Source: Bactericera cockerelli (Eukaryota; Arthropoda; Insecta; Hemiptera; Triozidae). From it: a stretch of 64,000 nt of DNA. A program made the position numbers and the translations under genes. The stretch lies in the NCBI GenBank assembly GCA_024516035.1, contig CM044959.1:18620525-18684524 (forward strand), given 5' to 3'. Below the pieces are notes generated by a model. It was not told the origin of the DNA. It saw only the letters and a program-made list of their open reading frames with translations, and searched no databases. Of this stretch, positions 1 through 12,539 are shown piece after piece (the stretch's first letter is position 1; each line of letters opens with the position of its first letter).

Positions 1-835
1 AGGTTTTGGTTTTTTTAGATCCCATGAAATCTCCAGAGTGATTTTCAGTTAGAAAAATAGAAGAAGAAAAAATATCTTTTGAAACTGATCTTCCACATGC
101 AACAATGACTTTTAAATAGGGTTAAATCACCTATGGAGATTTCTTACATGGGAGGTATATCTGTCTCATTATGAAAGAAATATCTAATTACAGCAGAATT
201 TTGCTAATTCAAAATACTTCAATCCTTAACTTTACTTGTTGAACTCCACTCCTTATTTGAAATCTCGACAACTTGAAAGCTTCTGTCCCTTGAATTTCAA
301 GTTAGCGGGATTCTACTGCATACAATAACATCCCATGTGCAAGAAATTTGTACAAAATTTCTCAGGTGATAGTAGAAGTTGATAACTTTAAATGGGACCA
401 TTTAAAATATGTCTCCTGATCATGTAGAAATTTACATTGAAATTTATACAGTAGTTTTTGAGATTTCAAGGAATGCAACAACAGATTGACTGACAGAAAG
501 TTACACAAAACCAGAGTTGCTCAGGACATTTTGACATGTCCAGAAATATGAATTTTTATTGACACAATACTTCTGATAGGTATCTACTGTTAAATATTCT
601 TCAGAAGTAAAATAAAAATCACAGAAAATGGGAAGTTTTGAACAAATTTCTTTCAGATGTCTGCCTCGGGGGGAAAATTAAACAGAGAGTATAAAATATT
701 TTCTCACAAGCGGACTATAAACAGAAAGTTTAGCCAACCCTAGAAAGCAATCCTATCTTGCAGTTCCTCAAGGGTTGAATGGCTTATAAAGAAAAAGTGC
801 AAGTTCTCATGATGGTTGATCAAATAAATGATCAC
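1..835. other. Unannotated AT-rich sequence
   Basis: No coding frame, RNA or repeat recognised. Confidence 0.6.
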
Positions 836-1440
836 ACATATCGCCGCTGCAAACACAAACTGTTGTATCTGCAAATTTTGCCATTTTCAGTTAAGAAGCG
901 CACATAAATAAAGAGGTGCTTTGTTAAACTGTTGGCATAATGGGACTACCTGTCTTGCGCTGACAGTCTAAATAAAAAACAAAATAAAATAAAAATAGTG
1001 GTTCGTGCTTGCTGAGAATCTTTGAAACTCACATACAGCTAACCTTAAAACTTGAATACTTCGGGAAGGAGTTGAGATACAGATACGACAGTTCGTGACG
1101 TGAAAAAGGAAGAATGTGCGCTTCTTAACTGAAAATGGCAAAATTTGCAGATACGAGAGTTTGTGTTTGCAGCGGCGATATTATATCGTCGTTCCAAACA
1201 CAAACTGTCGTATCTGAAAAATCTTCATTTTTCAGGAGAGCCAAATTAAGTTTTTTTGCTTCTTATATTTTGACCAGAAAAGTGAGATACAGAACTTGAA
1301 TACTTCGGGAAGGAGTTGAGATACAGATACGACAGTTCGTGACGTGAAAAAGGAAGTTTCAAACCACCATGTGCGCTTCTTAACTGAAAATGGCAAAATT
1401 TGCAGATACGACAGTTTGTGTTTGCAGCGGCGATATGCTG
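836..1440. repeat. Direct and inverted repeat cluster
   Basis: A 65-bp sequence with CTTAACTGAAAATGGCAAAA and GTTTGTGTTTGCAGCGGCGA lies forward at 1119-1184 and 1373-1437 and inverted at 839-903. GATACGACAGTTCGTGACGT repeats at 1083 and 1324. A fold-back or nested MITE; GCATAATGGGACTACCTGTC at 938 recurs at 16880 and 31036. Confidence 0.75.
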
Positions 1441-3689
1441 GCTACAACAACAACTACATGGGATTTTTTTTTTTTTTTTTAATTAGAAAATTTGATTTAT
1501 TCCATTATTTGAAAAGGTTTTTGAAAAATGGTCATTTCATACAGATTTCTTCCATTTGAGAGATAGTATAAGAAATTTATTAAAAAATTAATTCCTGGAA
1601 AGAGTTCATGTTTTCTCCTGATTTACATTTCTTTCCGACAAAAAAGATCTCATTAGTGTCAATGGGGGGTTTTACCCAACTTTTACACTATCAAATTAAA
1701 CCAAACCAGCTTGGAGTGGGCCCGGGAATAGCTAGAAGAATGGATTGCCATTATGACCATGCTGTGTTCAATTTGTGTCATACCTATCAGTATATTAAAA
1801 CTGATGTATTAAACAGCCATCTCTGTGGTCCATGGGTCCCAATTATTTAATGCAGATATTTATTAGTGGATAAATATGAGTCAAATAGTTATTCTTTTAT
1901 TTAGGACAGAAAAAACTTGAAGCTATCTTACATCACAAAACCAACTTCACAGACTCAATTTCTAGCAAGTGGGATCTGAAACATGTATTTGAAAACTGTT
2001 TCTTTTAAAATTGGATTGGAATAGAACTTTTGTACTTTCAAATCTTGATCATAGATAGAGAAGTATTTCCTGGGTGATCCTACTCTATTCTCAAATTCAG
2101 ACAAATGAAAATTCCAAATTTTTTGAACTCTTATCAAATCTGTTGTTGAAGGATAGAAGTTGCCAGATCTTACCTCGGTTCTCAGGGTTTGTTAGGACAT
2201 TTTTGAACTGCTTGACAAGCTCATGGTTTTTGACTCTACCCCCACGATATATTATAAAATCACGGACAGAATCTAAGCTTAATTCACAAGATGAATTCTT
2301 TTAATTTAGATTTACACAAAGTCAAAACCAAAAATCTCAAAAAAAACACAAATCATTTTTCACAAATTTCGTTTTTGAAAAACTCTTTTACAGTTTTTTA
2401 AAAACAAACCGGTTAACTGAAGAAGTATTTTGCGTTCTATATTCCCAACCTATCTTTAGTAAGGCTAGGAAGTGAAGTCATCAAAACAAGAAAATCTGCG
2501 TAAAAAATTTAACAAACGGTTGTAAAATTAAAAATCAAGGTAAACAAACTAACGACAGCAAAACAACAGGTTTTACTTGAGTGTGAAAGAGGGATTCAAA
2601 ATCTTGCCTTTCTTGTAGTTGTCTCTGATTAGCCAGTAGATGAGTAGATAATGGTACTGGGAGGTCGAGGTTCAAGCCTAGTCTGGCAAAGAAATAAAGA
2701 TTTTTAATTATTGGTAATCAATTTGACAGTCAAGGTTTATCGAGTCAAAACATTTTTAAATCTAAAGCACACTGTTTTGTTTTTCTTGGCTTGATTAGTT
2801 ATTCGAATGATAGGTGTACGTGGGTTGGACACATTTTTATTTGCAGTAATGATTCAAATTTCTTTCTTTATCTCAAAACAGAATTATATTATTTGGTACC
2901 CTTTGTTTTTTGGCAATGTAGAGGGCAGGGGAAGGGGCTTTACAGGTTTCTTACCTAGGTACTCTCATACCAGTGTATGACGTGGATGTAAAAATTTTAA
3001 ATTGTAATATCTGTGTATGGACGGGTGCTGGATGTGTAATTGAAATCATAATATGATGAAGTATTTGGTCTGTCCGGTGCTCATGGTCAAGGTGTCTAGG
3101 TAATCCGGTCAGGGTCAAAAGGGCCGGAATGCCGTTACATCCCATTTGGGATTTTGGGTCCACAAAAACAAAGTCTTCGGTTAAGTGGAATTTGGGCTCA
3201 AACTATGAGCTTTTTAAAAAAATGGGCGATATTTTAGAGGTTTATTTTTCAATCGAGAAAGGCCCAAATAAACTTTCTGGGCGCTGTATTTACCCGTACC
3301 TAAATGAGAAGTAGGTAGGATTGTGTCCCTTTTCGTTTCTCGCCTTTAAAAGTGTTCCAAAACCTTAGAAATAAGACATGGGCGAAAAACCTAACCTCCG
3401 GGATTGAACCACTACCGAGGTGTTGCGTTAAAGGGGAAATTACGATTGGCCCAAATTACCCGAGGAGATTTTTCCATAGATGATTCGTCCCAAAACACTA
3501 TCAAGTTTTGATCCCACAAAAAGTCCCACTTTATTCTAACAAAAAGTCCCTTTCATTCCCCAAAAATCCCTATAAAATAGTATGGAAACGTTGCCCTGAA
3601 AGAATGAGAACAATGGCGATGTTCAGATGTTATTTTTTTGAATAGTACAGTATTTTTTATCATGTTTATTTGAGTGTTTGACAGTAGGG
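1441..3689. other. Unannotated; low-quality look toward the gap
   Basis: No supported gene; short frames are uninterpretable. A possible tRNA-like B box (CGAGGTTCAAGCCTAG) is at 2668. From about 3100 the sequence looks like noisy consensus approaching the gap. Confidence 0.5.
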
Positions 3690-4105
3690 TTAGGTAATAT
3701 AAATAGAAGGCCATGCCTCAAGAAAATAGTAGGGTGGTATAATAATAGAAGGCCCCGCCCCAAAAATTAGTAGGGGGTTGGAAAATCTAGAAGGCCCCGC
3801 TAAGAATATAGTGGGTTAGGTAAAATACAAGGGGCCCTGCCTCAAGAAATAGTAGGGTTAGGTAAAATAATAGAAGGCCATGTCAAGAAATTTGGGGGGA
3901 TAAAATAAAGGGTGCTTGGTTTTGTGGGTTGGTAAAAAAAAAATAGAAGGGGGCCTGCCTCAAGAAATAGTTGGGTTAGGTAAAATAAAGAAACATGCTA
4001 AGATAAGTGGGTTGGGGTAATAATAGAAGGCAATGCCAGGTTTTTGTGGGTTAGGTAAAATACATAGAAGGCCAGGGTCAAGAAATTGTAGGGTTAGGGT
4101 TTAAA
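3690..4105 (-). repeat. Decayed copies of the same 45-bp minisatellite
   Basis: About nine imperfect units of GTAGGGTTAGGTAAAATA plus GAAGGCCATGCCTCAAGAAA, the reverse complement of the 28-kb array. They run into the gap at 4106. Variation is dominated by short indels and homopolymer changes, which may be sequencing error. Confidence 0.75.
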
Positions 4106-4205
4106 NNNNNNNNNNNNNNNNNNNNNNNNNNNNNNNNNNNNNNNNNNNNNNNNNNNNNNNNNNNNNNNNNNNNNNNNNNNNNNNNNNNNNNNNNNNNNNN
4201 NNNNN
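4106..4205. other. Scaffold gap, 100 N
   Basis: Exactly 100 N, the usual placeholder for a gap of unknown size. It breaks the minisatellite and the left end of element X. Confidence 1.
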
Positions 4206-5230
4206 AGCGCTCGTCAAGTAGCGCCAGCCAACCGGCCTATATTAACACGAAACAGAGTTTATATGTATTTTGTTTTACTGTTTTCGCCCACTTCCCGCTA
4301 ACTTTAATCAATTTTTATTTCAAATTCGTAATGAGACGCAAAAATAGATTGTGTTTCACGAAAGCGCGAGGTTCCTACGTACAGTTAAAGTCGTTTTCTG
4401 GCCACGCGTAAAATCTTGAATTTCATGAAATTATTCATACGGGTTTTTTTTTCAGACCAATTTTCTGTCAAGGGTACAGCAACGTGTGCTTATCGTGGAA
4501 AGACGTGAGCTACGTTTTTGGATAGGGAATTTTTATTTCTACATACCTTTTATAGTTTCAAGTATTTATTTTTTATAGGATAGGAGATATAGCCTTCTAA
4601 AATAAAACCGGAAAGTTGCACAGAGCCGCCCCTGGTTATCTTGGAGCTGCGATTGTGGTATTTTTTGAAAGGCCTTATCATAGGAAAAAATATAAAAATA
4701 TAACCAAAGTATTACACTGGACCAAACTTGAGTTATAGCCTTTGAAAGGAATACTTATTATGGAGCCCAGAGCCGTCTATTGTTATCCTAGAAATGTATT
4801 TTTGATGTTTTTAGGAAGGTCTAATCAAAGGGAATGAGATCACTTAATTTCAAATGGTTGAAACAAGTAGAAAAGTATTTAATGCCCTCTAAAGGAATTT
4901 CTATAATGAACCCTGGAGCCACGCCTAATTATCCCACGTGGATGACTGAAGGTTCTTACTAAAGGTCTAATTACGCAAAATTATACTACGATGTAAATAA
5001 AATTTTAGAAAAATCAGCGACAGTGTGAGACATAAAAAGAAAAACTGATTTTATATTAAATTTATGAGAGTAACAAAAAAAACTTCGCCTCACATAGAAC
5101 TTAAAATAAGGGTGAGATTAAATTGACTTTGCTCATCCAAGTTGCCAACAGACCAGTTAATCAGAGTGGGAATAATAACGTTTTATAAGTTCATTCAAAG
5201 ATTTCTACATCAAGAGGTAAACTAAGTCTA
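4206..5230 (+). repeat. Second copy of element X, outside the palindrome
   Basis: Reverse complement of 8788-9838 with scattered differences. It begins at the edge of the scaffold gap, so its true left end is unknown, and its right end (GTCTATATTAT) abuts the 617-bp hairpin without a spacer. No coding capacity seen. Confidence 0.8.
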
Positions 5231-5233
5231 TAT

Positions 5234-5850
5234 TATCCCCCAAAAAACACTTCGTGTAAAAATAGTCGTCAAGTGTTGGAATGATTAAAAAGAACTGATA
5301 TCAAAAACGTCAATTTTTTATGTTTAAAGGAAATATTTTTCACGTAATAAGTCTCTTGATAATTCAACCAAAATAATAGCCTCACAACAACAATACACCT
5401 TTGAGCAAACTTCGATTTGGTATTTTGAGAATTTAACCAAAAAATAGCCACACAACAAAACAATGCTCTTGTAAGAACAATCTTGCATAATTACAGAACC
5501 ACGTCCTTGACTACTGCACACTGTTTTGTTAGCAACGTACTTCACATAAATTTCAGAACAAAACAGTGTGCAGTCAAGGACGTGGTTCTGTAATTATGCA
5601 AGATTGTTCTTACAAGAGCATTGTTTTGTTGTGTGGCTATTTTTTGGTTAAATTCTCAAAATACCAAATCGAAGTTTGCTCAAAGGTGTATTGTTGTTGT
5701 GAGGCTATTATTTTGGTTGAATTATCAAGAGACTTATTACGTGAAAAATATTTCCTTTAAACATAAAAAATTGACGTTTTTGATATCAGTTCTTTTTAAT
5801 CATTCCAACACTTGACGACTATTTTTACACGAAGTGTTTTTTGGGGGATA
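5234..5850. repeat. Near-perfect 617-bp hairpin (fold-back element)
   Basis: Arms of about 297 bp (5234-5530 and 5555-5850) are complementary apart from a 3-bp indel and a few bases; the loop is about 25 bp. Ends begin ATCCCCCAAAAAACACT. Open frames here are mirror images of each other and not genes. A second, truncated copy is at 12540-12975. Confidence 0.9.
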
Positions 5851-6185
5851 TCACTACTTTTTGATTTAATTGATTTTCATATGATAGATGAAATAAAAAC
5901 TGGTCAACAATCAACAGATAAAAGAAAAAAGACTTTTAATTAAAGGATGTTGATCTTTTAATTCAAGGAGAAAAATAAATGATATAAAAAAAACTTTGAA
6001 AAGATGCTGAAAGAATATTTCACGGTACTTGCTGGAGAGAGGAGAAATCTTGAGATAACAGGTGTATTCCTTATTGAGTGGCACTAGATAGCGCTCAGCA
6101 ATTTTGTTGATCTTTTCAAATTTTGAAACCCACTGCTAGATTCATTAACAGAAAAGCACCCCGTTTCAGTATTGTTGGCAATAAT

Positions 6186-7050
6186 TAGAGATGGGTGATA
6201 CCGAGTATTTCATAGAACCGGTACTTCAGTAATCGATTACATGAAAGTACTGAGTATTTACCGAGGTTCTTTTGTACTTGGTTTTTGAGATTCTGCGAGC
6301 GGATGTAAATGGAATAGTGGATTCGAATAATCACTCAAGAATCAAGTACAAAAGCACCGTACACTAACTAAATCTCACAATTTTGCATTCAGAATGTTTA
6401 CAGGAGACGAATCTCGATTCACAAAATTTGTTGGGTGTTTTAGTTTCAAGTGTTTCAATAGATTAGAAGCTCCACCTCCTATTTTATAACCTGAATTAAA
6501 TAATGTACAAAGAAGTTTGACAAAGAAGTTTCAAATAGAAGACATGGTTCTACGAGACAAAAAGAAAAATATTAGGACACCGACAGCCTGAATATTATTC
6601 ATAGATAATATCGGAATAATGAAGTACCTCTCTCTGCTGTACCCAGTTCTAGAGATGGGTATTTGGGTATTATTGTAATACCGATTATTTCATAGAACCG
6701 GTACCCGGTATGGTACCCGGCCCCGGCGTGTAATACCAAGTATTTAATAAAAACGGTACCCGCCTACTACGTACGATACGTCGGTACTCGGTCCCAGTGT
6801 GTAATACCGAGTATTTCATAAAATCGGTACCCAGTACGGTATGCGGATCCAGTGTGTTATACCGTCACCAGTGTTGTACCCGGTACAGGTACAGGTACCT
6901 AGCAAAATTTTGTACCCTGTATGGGTACGGGTACCTAATTTTATTAGGTACCCGGTGCGGGTACTTTTGTAAATGTACCCGGTATTTTTTTGGGTACTTT
7001 TCGGGTACGTTATCCTTATCTATAGTAAGTATAGTAATAAGATTTGTCTA
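6186..7050 (+). mobile_element. TIR element of the TAGAGATGGGT type, left arm copy
   Basis: Starts TTAGAGATGGGTGATACC and contains several tandem units built on GTAATACCGAGTATTTCAT and CCGGTACCCGGTA. The mirrored copy at 11356-12256 shows the other terminus as TAGAGATGGGTACGAG, so the element has inverted ends. The right end of this copy is degenerate. Confidence 0.55.
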
Positions 7051-7627
7051 AATCATTTTAACTGTGGAGGACAAAGTCTTGTCATTAGAATACCACCTAA
7101 CAACCAAACTAAATATAATACCAAATTGATGGTTAGCCTTTAATGAGGTCTTGAACTCCAAGTTCCAGGTTAAAAGTCTAGTAAGCTAGATTTTATTTTT
7201 ATTTAAAATTATTATTAATGTTAATGTATTATTATTATCATCATCACAATCAAGAAATAAAAAGATAGATTTATTAAAAATAAGGCTTGCACCTTTTTAA
7301 TTTAAGTATGAATTTGTGAACAAAAATAACTAGAATGTAGAAAAAATAGTATTCTAATCTATCTATAAAAACAAATTTGAAGAAAATCGGTAAAGCGGTT
7401 TTGAAGATACAAGTGATTTAGTCGAAAAAATCAAAATTGCCAGGTGTATACAATGTGAAACAATCACGAGGAAGTATTGTGTCCATATTTAGCAGTGTTT
7501 TTTTTATTTATATTTATAATGTAGGTACATATTTGTAAATTTTGAATGAGATCTATGTAATTTACGATTCATAATACAAAAGCATTGATCAAAATAAATG
7601 CTTTATTTAGACTGTCAGTTGTCAGTG

Positions 7628-7935
7628 GCCAGCCTCCGTGGCGTAATGGTTGTAACTACTGCCCGTAGTTCAGACATTTCGAGTTCGATTCCCAGTTGTT
7701 CCAGACTTTTCTAATATTTTTTTCCCCTCTAAACACGTCAGTCTGGAATCTACCCAGGCTGGGCGAGTTATGTAGGTAGCTGGAACGATTCCCAGCGAAT
7801 GCAGGGTAAAACCCCCCGTCCTGACTAGTTCAAATCAGTACGTTAAAACCAAATACAATCAACTGGTCACAATCGTTTTAAAATGAGGTTGGTGTGATAA
7901 TTGGTGCTTCTTTTGTGGAACTTCAACCAGTAATA
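7628..7935 (+). mobile_element. SINE-2 (tRNA head, CCCAGGCTGGG core), full copy in palindrome left arm
   Basis: Head CCTCCGTGGCGTAATGGTTG (A box) and CGAGTTCGATTCCCAG (B box); core CTACCCAGGCTGGGCGAG, AACGATTCCCAGCGAATG and CCCCGTCCTGACTAG; tail GAGGTTGGTGTGATAATTGG and TGGAACTTCAACCAG. The core is shared with the 5S-headed SINEs. Confidence 0.85.
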
Positions 7936-8544
7936 ATGAAGAAAAAAACATACCTATTTAATCTTAAAATCCATTAACAATAATTCATTAATAATCAACT
8001 AGTGTTTTAACCTTGTATTGAAAAATTAGTTATGAACTCGTTAAATAACGGACAACTTTGTTTAGTGGTTTTGTTTATTATACAATTTGAATTATAATAT
8101 GTACCTAAGTACATGGTAGGTAGATGGAAATTCGATCTTGGTAAAATAAAGAGGGAAATGAAAGTGCCGAGTATTATTGTATGTTCCGAAATTGCCTCTT
8201 ACTATGGCTCTAAGAAATGTTGACCCATATATTTGCCTAACTTCGAGTTACTAAACATGGTGTCAATTCAGCATAATTAGTTGGTAGGTATAAACAGAAG
8301 AAGTGAGACATTATACTAGATAATACATGTAATAATTATAAATTAATAAGCAAGCATATATCCATGGAATATACCCTGAAAATTTCAGCTCGATTGGACA
8401 AAAAATGCAACTTATATCATGTTACAATGTTACATACATAGGTAGATGGATAATTAGATTGTGACAAATCAATGTTGATCGAGTTAAACCATACTCACTT
8501 CGTTCGAAATTAAACGGTCATAGGAGGTTGACGCAAACTACCAA

Positions 8545-8690
8545 CTACTGTTTTTTTTTCTCACGAGAAAACCGGACATCGAAAGTACAGAGTAAAAAAA
8601 AAATTATACCTAGCCGGGATTCGAACCCAGGTCACCTTGCAAACTTTGTGTTTTACCTACAGCAGTCGACGACCACAGAGACTGCTCAAT
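8545..8690 (-). mobile_element. SINE-4, palindrome left arm
   Basis: TTCTCACGAGAAAACCGGAC, AGCCGGGATTCGAACCCAGG and CAGCAGTCGACGACCACAG: the complement of a SINE-4 copy. Mirrored at 9940-10085. Confidence 0.7.
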
Positions 8691-8787
8691 AGGTACATAA
8701 TATTTTATTATAATTTATCATTGTTTTGATCTATTTTAATCAATATTTTTCCTCTTACTGGCCAATACTTTATACACTTCTCATAAT

Positions 8788-9838
8788 ATAGACCTAGTTT
8801 ACCTCTTGATGTAGAAATCTCTGAATGAAGTTATAAAACGTTATTATTCCCTAGCCGATAACTCAGTCTGCTGGCAGCTTGGGTGAAGCAAAGATGATTG
8901 GATCCCACCCATATTTTAAGTTCTATGTGAGGCGAATATTTTTTGTTACTCTCATAAATTAAAATTCAGTTTTTTCTTTTTATCTCTCACACTGTCGCTG
9001 ATTTTTCTAACATTTTATTTACATCGTAGTATATTTCTGCGTAATTAGACCTTTAGAAAGAACCTTCAGTCATCAACTTGGGATAAATAGGCGTGGCTCC
9101 AGGGTTCATTTTAGATATTCCTTTAGATGGCTTTAAATACTTTTCTACTTGTTTCAACCATCTGAAATTAAGTGATCTCATTCCCTTTGACTAGGCCTTT
9201 CTAAAAACACCAGAAATACAACTCTAGGATAATAATAGACGGCTCTGGGCTCCATAATAAGTATTCCTTTCAAAGGGTATAACTCAAGTTTGGTCCAGTG
9301 TAATACTTTAGTTATATTTTTATATTTTTTCCTATGATAAGGCCTTTCGAAAAATACTACAATCGCAGCTCCAAGATAACCAGGGGCGGCTCTGTGCAAC
9401 TTTCCCGTTTTATTTTAGAAGGCTATATCTCCTATCCTATAAAAAATAAATACTTGAAACTATAAAAGGTATGCAGAGATGAAAATTCCCTTTTCAAAAA
9501 CGTATCTCACGTCTTTCCACGATAAGCACACGTTGCTGTACCCTTGACAGAAAATTGGTCTGAAAAAAAAAAAAAAAAAAAAAAAAAACCCGTATGAATA
9601 ATTTCATGAAATTCAAGATTTTCGGCGTGGCCAGTAAACGACTTTAACTGTACGTAGGAACCTCGCGCTTTCGTGAAACACAATCTATTTTCGCGTCTCA
9701 TTACGAATTTGAAATAAAAATTGATAAAAGTTAGCGTTAAGTGGGCGAAAACAATAAAACAAAATACATATAAACTCTGTTTCGTGTTAATATAGGCCGG
9801 GTGGCTGGCGCTACTTGACGAGCGCTCGCCTCCCGGCG
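8788..9838 (-). repeat. Spacer element X at the palindrome axis (inverted copy)
   Basis: About 1.05 kb lying exactly between the arms of the giant palindrome. It is the reverse complement of 4206-5230: the ends share GCGCTACTTGACGAGCGCT and CCTCTTGATGTAGAAATCT. A run of about 26 A (9563-9588) corresponds to only nine T in the other copy. No protein or RNA family was recognised. Confidence 0.8.
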
Positions 9839-9939
9839 AGCTTGATGAGAAGTGTATAAAATATTGGCCAGTGAGGCAAAAATTTGATTAATGATCAAAC
9901 TGATAAATTTAATAAATATAATAAAATATTATGTTTAGA

Positions 9940-10085
9940 GTAGTCTCTGTGGTCGTCGACTGCTGTAGGTAAAACACAAAGTTTGCAAGGTGGCCTGGGT
10001 TCGAATCCCGGCTAGGTAGATTTTTTTACTCTGTACTTTGGATGTCCGGTATTCTAGTGAGAAAAAAAAAAACAGTAGTTGCTTG
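9940..10085 (+). mobile_element. SINE-4, palindrome right arm
   Basis: GTGGTCGTCGACTGCTG, CCTGGGTTCGAATCCCGGCT and TTTACTCTGTACTTTGGATG: mirror of 8545-8690. Confidence 0.7.
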
Positions 10086-10369
10086 TTTGAGTCAACCTCC
10101 TTTGACCGTCTTTATTTTACCAAGATCGAATTTCCATCTACCTACCATGTATGTACGTAGGTACAACAGGTACATAATATAATTAAAATTGTATATTGTA
10201 AACAAAACCACGAAACAGAGTTGTCCTTTTTTTAACGAGTTCATTACTAATTTTTCAATACAAGGTTAAAACACTAGTTGATTAATTGATTATTAATAAA
10301 TTTTTGGCAATAGATTTTATGATTAAATAAGTATGTTTTTTCTTCATTATTATATACTGGTTAAAGTTC

Positions 10370-10570
10370 CACAAAAGAAGCACCAATTATCACACCAACC
10401 TCATTTTAAAACGATGTTGACCAGTTGATTGTAGGTATTTGGTTTTAACTTCCTGATTTGAACTAGTCAGGACGGAGGGTTTTACCCTCCATTCGGTGGG
10501 AATCGTTCCAGCTACCTACATTTACCTCACCCAGCCTGGGTAGGGCTCTAATTCCAGACTCTAGAGTCTG
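10370..10570 (-). mobile_element. SINE-2, mirrored copy in palindrome right arm
   Basis: Reverse complement of the body and tail at 7740-7935: CCACAAAAGAAGCACCAATT, TCAGGACGGAGGGTTTTACC and CTCACCCAGCCTGGGTAG. It matches by virtue of the giant inverted repeat, not as an independent insertion. Confidence 0.8.
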
Positions 10571-11355
10571 GAGTGTTTAGAGGAAAAAAAAAAACAAATG
10601 CCAAAATAAATTAGTAAAAAAGGAATAACACTAATGTCCTACCTAAAGGGCAGGGTTATTGCCTGTGGCAATCTCTGCCACCCTTCTCTTAAAAAATATA
10701 TGGATATTACGCTGGACGTCCGACCCTGTATCTCATGAACGGCAATTTGTATAATTCACTGGAATTTATTGTAATGAAATTCTCTCAATGAGACCTTTAA
10801 AACAATATGTCACAAGACATATCATTCTATTTAAGATTTTAAAGTTGGTCCATGTCCAGCCTGACTGGGGCATTGTAGGCAAATTTTATTTTTGGCTGAA
10901 AATTAATCCTCTTAACACCTTGAGCGCCGCATGATTTTGAGGTAAAGTTTTGTCTGTTCCAAGCAAAATTGGTCAATTTTCAAAATCACCTATCTCAGCT
11001 AATAAGATCGCTCAGAACCAAGACCATCACGTTATAGCTCGTATCTACGGCAATAATTCCTTCATAAGAAATACAACACCCCCATAGGGGCTTAGTGTAC
11101 ATAAACTGAAGTCATATTTTAAAGCCCCCATGTGGGCTTAGGTACCAGTTGGTAGTATAGAAAAAGCCCCCATGGGGTCCTGCGGCGCTCAACGTGTTAA
11201 AAATAAAGTTTATAAAACGGCTTTTTGCGTTTTCTGATATTTTGAGTTGTTTTCGAGAAACCCAGGCCTGGGTGAGACTTGCTGGATGCCCTGTATATAA
11301 ATATATATAAAAAAATAGCCCTCAGGCGAGAGTCGATCATTATCAAATGTACTTA

Positions 11356-12256
11356 TTGTAGAGATGGGTACGAGTAATTACTTTACTCAAAAAGTACCGG
11401 TTCTTGAGAGTAATTAGTATGAACTGGTTCTTATTTATAGAGTAATCAATTACATGAAAAAAATAATTGTATTCTCGAAAGCTTTGTTTTTCTTTAATGC
11501 GTAGTGCGTGATTCGTATTATAATGGTACAATCACTTACAATGGTACAAGAACCGATTATCATACTCGTGTATCGAGTACCGGAACCGGGTACCGATTCT
11601 ATGAAATACTCAGTAGTAGGTATAATACACCGGATCCGCGTACCGTACTGGGTACCGGTTTTATGAAATACTCAGTATTACACACCGGGACCGAGTTCCG
11701 ACGTATCGTACGTAGTAGCCGGGTCTATTAAATACTTGGTATTACACACTGGGGCCGGGTACGATACCGGGTACCGGTTCTATGAAATACTCGGTATTAC
11801 AATTACAATATTACCCAAATACCTATCTCTAGAACTGGGTACAGCAGAGAGAGGTACTTCATTATTCCGATATTATCTATGAATAATATTCAGACTGTCG
11901 GTATCCTAATATTTTTCTCTTTGTCTCGTAGAAACAAGTGGAGCTTCTAAGGAGCTTCTAATCTATTGAAACACTTGAAACTAAAACACCCAATAAATTT
12001 TGTGAACCGAGATTCATCTCCTTTAAACGTTCTGAATGCAAAATCGTGAGATTTAGTTAGTGTACTGAATAATGAAAAAACGGTGCTTTTGTACTTGGTT
12101 CTTGAGTGATTACTCGAATCCATTATTCTATTTACATCCTCTCTCATAACCTCAAAAACCAAGTACAAAAGTAATTGGATAAATACTCGGTACTTTTAAG
12201 TAATCGATTACTGAAGTATCAGTTCTGTGAAATACTTGATATCACCCATCTCTAAT
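11356..12256 (-). mobile_element. TIR element of the TAGAGATGGGT type, right arm copy
   Basis: About 900 bp bounded by TAGAGATGGGT at 11356 and its complement ACCCATCTCTA at 12256. The interior has imperfect tandem units with GAAATACTCAGTATTACAC and GGTACCGG. No transposase seen; TA may be the target site. Confidence 0.6.
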
Positions 12257-12539
12257 TTTTTTTTTTTTTTTTTTTCTCCTTGCAATTGTAAATATCTACA
12301 GAACAGTACTTGGGTCATAATATTTTTTTTGGAGCATGCAACTCATTATAATTTTTTACCTTAAACAAAGTTAGTGTCACCTCACTAGTTCAATATAAAT
12401 TATCCAACATATTACATGATAGTCTTATAATATTACTGCGTATCGCAACATCTTTAAATTAAAAGTCTTTTTTCTTTCATGTGTTGATTAGTTTTTCTTT
12501 CATCTACCAGAGGAAAATCAATTAAATCAAAAAGTAGTG

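Noticed and set aside
5269..5815. Four similar ORFs in the hairpin
   Set aside because: Mirror-image frames produced by the inverted repeat; no start context or protein similarity.
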